Shown in pieces: positions 4,682 to 5,414 of a DNA stretch of 5,414 bases. This DNA comes from CAWULT01 sp963923455. GTDB lineage: Bacteria > Acidobacteriota > Vicinamibacteria > Vicinamibacterales > UBA2999. How positions within the stretch are numbered: the stretch's first letter is position 1; each line of letters starts with the position of its first letter. Location of the stretch: assembly GCA_963923455.1 (NCBI GenBank), contig CAWULT010000196.1, positions 1-5,414 of the forward strand, written 5' to 3'. The position numbers were made by a program, and so were the translations under genes. The notes under the pieces were generated by a model. That model was given only the letters and a program-made list of their open reading frames with translations. It was not told where the DNA came from and searched no databases.

Positions 4682-5414
4682 CCGGGGTGCCGACCTCCGG
4701 CGCGGCCCAGGCGGCTCGCGTACTCTTCGTCACCGGCCGCCTGGCCGAGCCCGCGCTGCGGCGCGTGCTCGCCGAGATGGCCCCGCCGTTCGCCGTCGAG
4801 GTCGCCGTGATGAAGATCACGGTGGCCGCGCTGATGACGACCGGGTGGATCGCGAAGTTCCTGCAGGTGCCCGCCGGCGTGGACCTCATCGTGATTCCCG
4901 GCCTGTGCGAAGGCGACCCCGCGGTCATCGCGCACCGCACGGGCGTGCGGTGCGAGAAGGGGCCGATCGACGTGCGCGACCTGCCGCGGCACTTCGGGCG
5001 CCCGGTCGCCGCGGAGGCCTACGGCGCCTGGGACATCGAGATCGTCGCCGAGATCAACAACGCGGCGCGCCTGTCGCGCGCGGCCGTCCGCGAGATGGCG
5101 GACTACTTCCGCGCCTCGGGGGCGGATGTGATCGACGTCGGCTGTACGCCGGGCCTCGAGTTCCCCGAGTTGGGCGCTGTGGTGCGCGAGCTCGTGGCCG
5201 CCGGGATGCGCGTCAGCGTGGATACCTTCGATGCCGCCGAGATCCGCACCGCGGTCGAGGCCGGCGCATCGCTCGTGCTGAGCGTCAACCGCGCCAACCT
5301 GTCCGTCGTCGAGTCGCTGGCCGGCACGGGCGCGCGCGCCGTGGCGGTGCCCGACCTCGGCCAGCCGCTCGAGACGCTCGAGCCGACGCTCGACGCCCTG
5401 GAGCGCTGGGGCGT
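4678..5414 (+). CDS. DUF6513 + dihydropteroate-synthase-like protein (partial, 3' cut by window)
   Basis: An open frame of 245 codons runs off the window end. It begins at an ATG that overlaps the dehydratase stop (ATGA), which implies translational coupling. Residues about 13-110 match DUF6513: LFVTGRLAEPALRRVL (16-31), KITVAALMTTGWIAKFL (46-62), IVIPGLCEGD (71-80) and KGPIDVRDLP (94-103). From about 121 a pterin-binding TIM barrel begins: IVAEINNAARLS (122-133), GADVIDVGCTPG (148-159), VSVDTFD (179-185) and LSVNRAN (201-207). These correspond to the dihydropteroate synthase strands carrying the Asn, Asp (153), Asp (182) and Asn (204) that hold the pterin. This layout is that of the 'dihydropteroate synthase-related' family (TIGR00284, as in methanogens and H4MPT-using methylotrophs). 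The likely role is in H4MPT assembly, possibly pterin coupling to the ribofuranosyl-aminobenzene moiety, but the exact reaction is not settled by sequence. It is not ordinary FolP, which lacks the N-terminal domain. Confidence 0.9.
   Translation, partial: MTGVPTSGAAQAARVLFVTGRLAEPALRRVLAEMAPPFAVEVAVMKITVAALMTTGWIAKFLQVPAGVDLIVIPGLCEGDPAVIAHRTGVRCEKGPIDVRDLPRHFGRPVAAEAYGAWDIEIVAEINNAARLSRAAVREMADYFRASGADVIDVGCTPGLEFPELGAVVRELVAAGMRVSVDTFDAAEIRTAVEAGASLVLSVNRANLSVVESLAGTGARAVAVPDLGQPLETLEPTLDALERWG

Overview
This is a GC-rich bacterial window (roughly 70% GC by eye). It holds five complete protein genes, two genes cut by the window edges, and several hairpins and candidate promoters. No RNA gene, insertion sequence, CRISPR array or phage gene was seen. 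The most distinctive content is a set of genes for one-carbon carrier cofactors: an MfnB-type methanofuran-furan synthase on the minus strand, and a divergent plus-strand run of an atypical short-chain dehydrogenase (SDR), a pterin-4a-carbinolamine dehydratase and a dihydropteroate-synthase-like protein with an N-terminal DUF6513. Genes of this kind are known from methanogens and from bacteria that oxidise or detoxify formaldehyde with tetrahydromethanopterin (H4MPT) and methanofuran. The organism is therefore probably a bacterium with the H4MPT-linked C1 pathway. GC content, a secreted PD40 propeller protein and a lipoprotein cyclophilin would suit a soil Acidobacteriota (Vicinamibacteria-like) or similar lineage, but this assignment is a guess; Methylomirabilota/Rokubacteria, Gemmatimonadota, Planctomycetota and Proteobacteria are not excluded.

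Left part (1-2393): the last 48 codons of an aldo/keto reductase end at 148 on the plus strand. They converge on a minus-strand lipoprotein cyclophilin (195-821), with a GC-rich hairpin between the two stop codons. Upstream of the cyclophilin, also on the minus strand, lies a secreted PD40 beta-propeller protein with a cysteine-containing C-terminal repeat domain (978-2393). An unusually long imperfect palindrome (908-971) lies just past its stop codon. These are envelope or housekeeping genes with no visible link to the cofactor genes.

Middle (2394-2639): a 246-base non-coding gap contains a small hairpin after mfnB and an AT-richer patch with a GGTAA/TTACC dyad. This dyad may regulate the propeller gene.

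Right part (2640-5414): mfnB (minus) and the SDR gene (plus) diverge from a 92-base spacer. The SDR, dehydratase and DHPS-like genes follow one another with a 42-base gap and then an ATGA overlap, so they probably form an operon that continues beyond the window. MfnB makes the furan precursor of methanofuran. The DHPS-like and dehydratase proteins belong to pterin chemistry. The SDR keeps the Rossmann cofactor motif and the active-site lysine but has lost the usual Asn, Ser and Tyr catalytic positions, which makes it the most interesting protein here. It is a candidate pterin oxidoreductase or a non-classical cofactor-biosynthesis enzyme.

Three genes without a clear Shine-Dalgarno sequence (cyclophilin, mfnB, SDR) each have a TANNNT box 6-9 bases before their ATG, which suggests leaderless mRNAs. 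The two genes with AGGAG ribosome sites have no such box.
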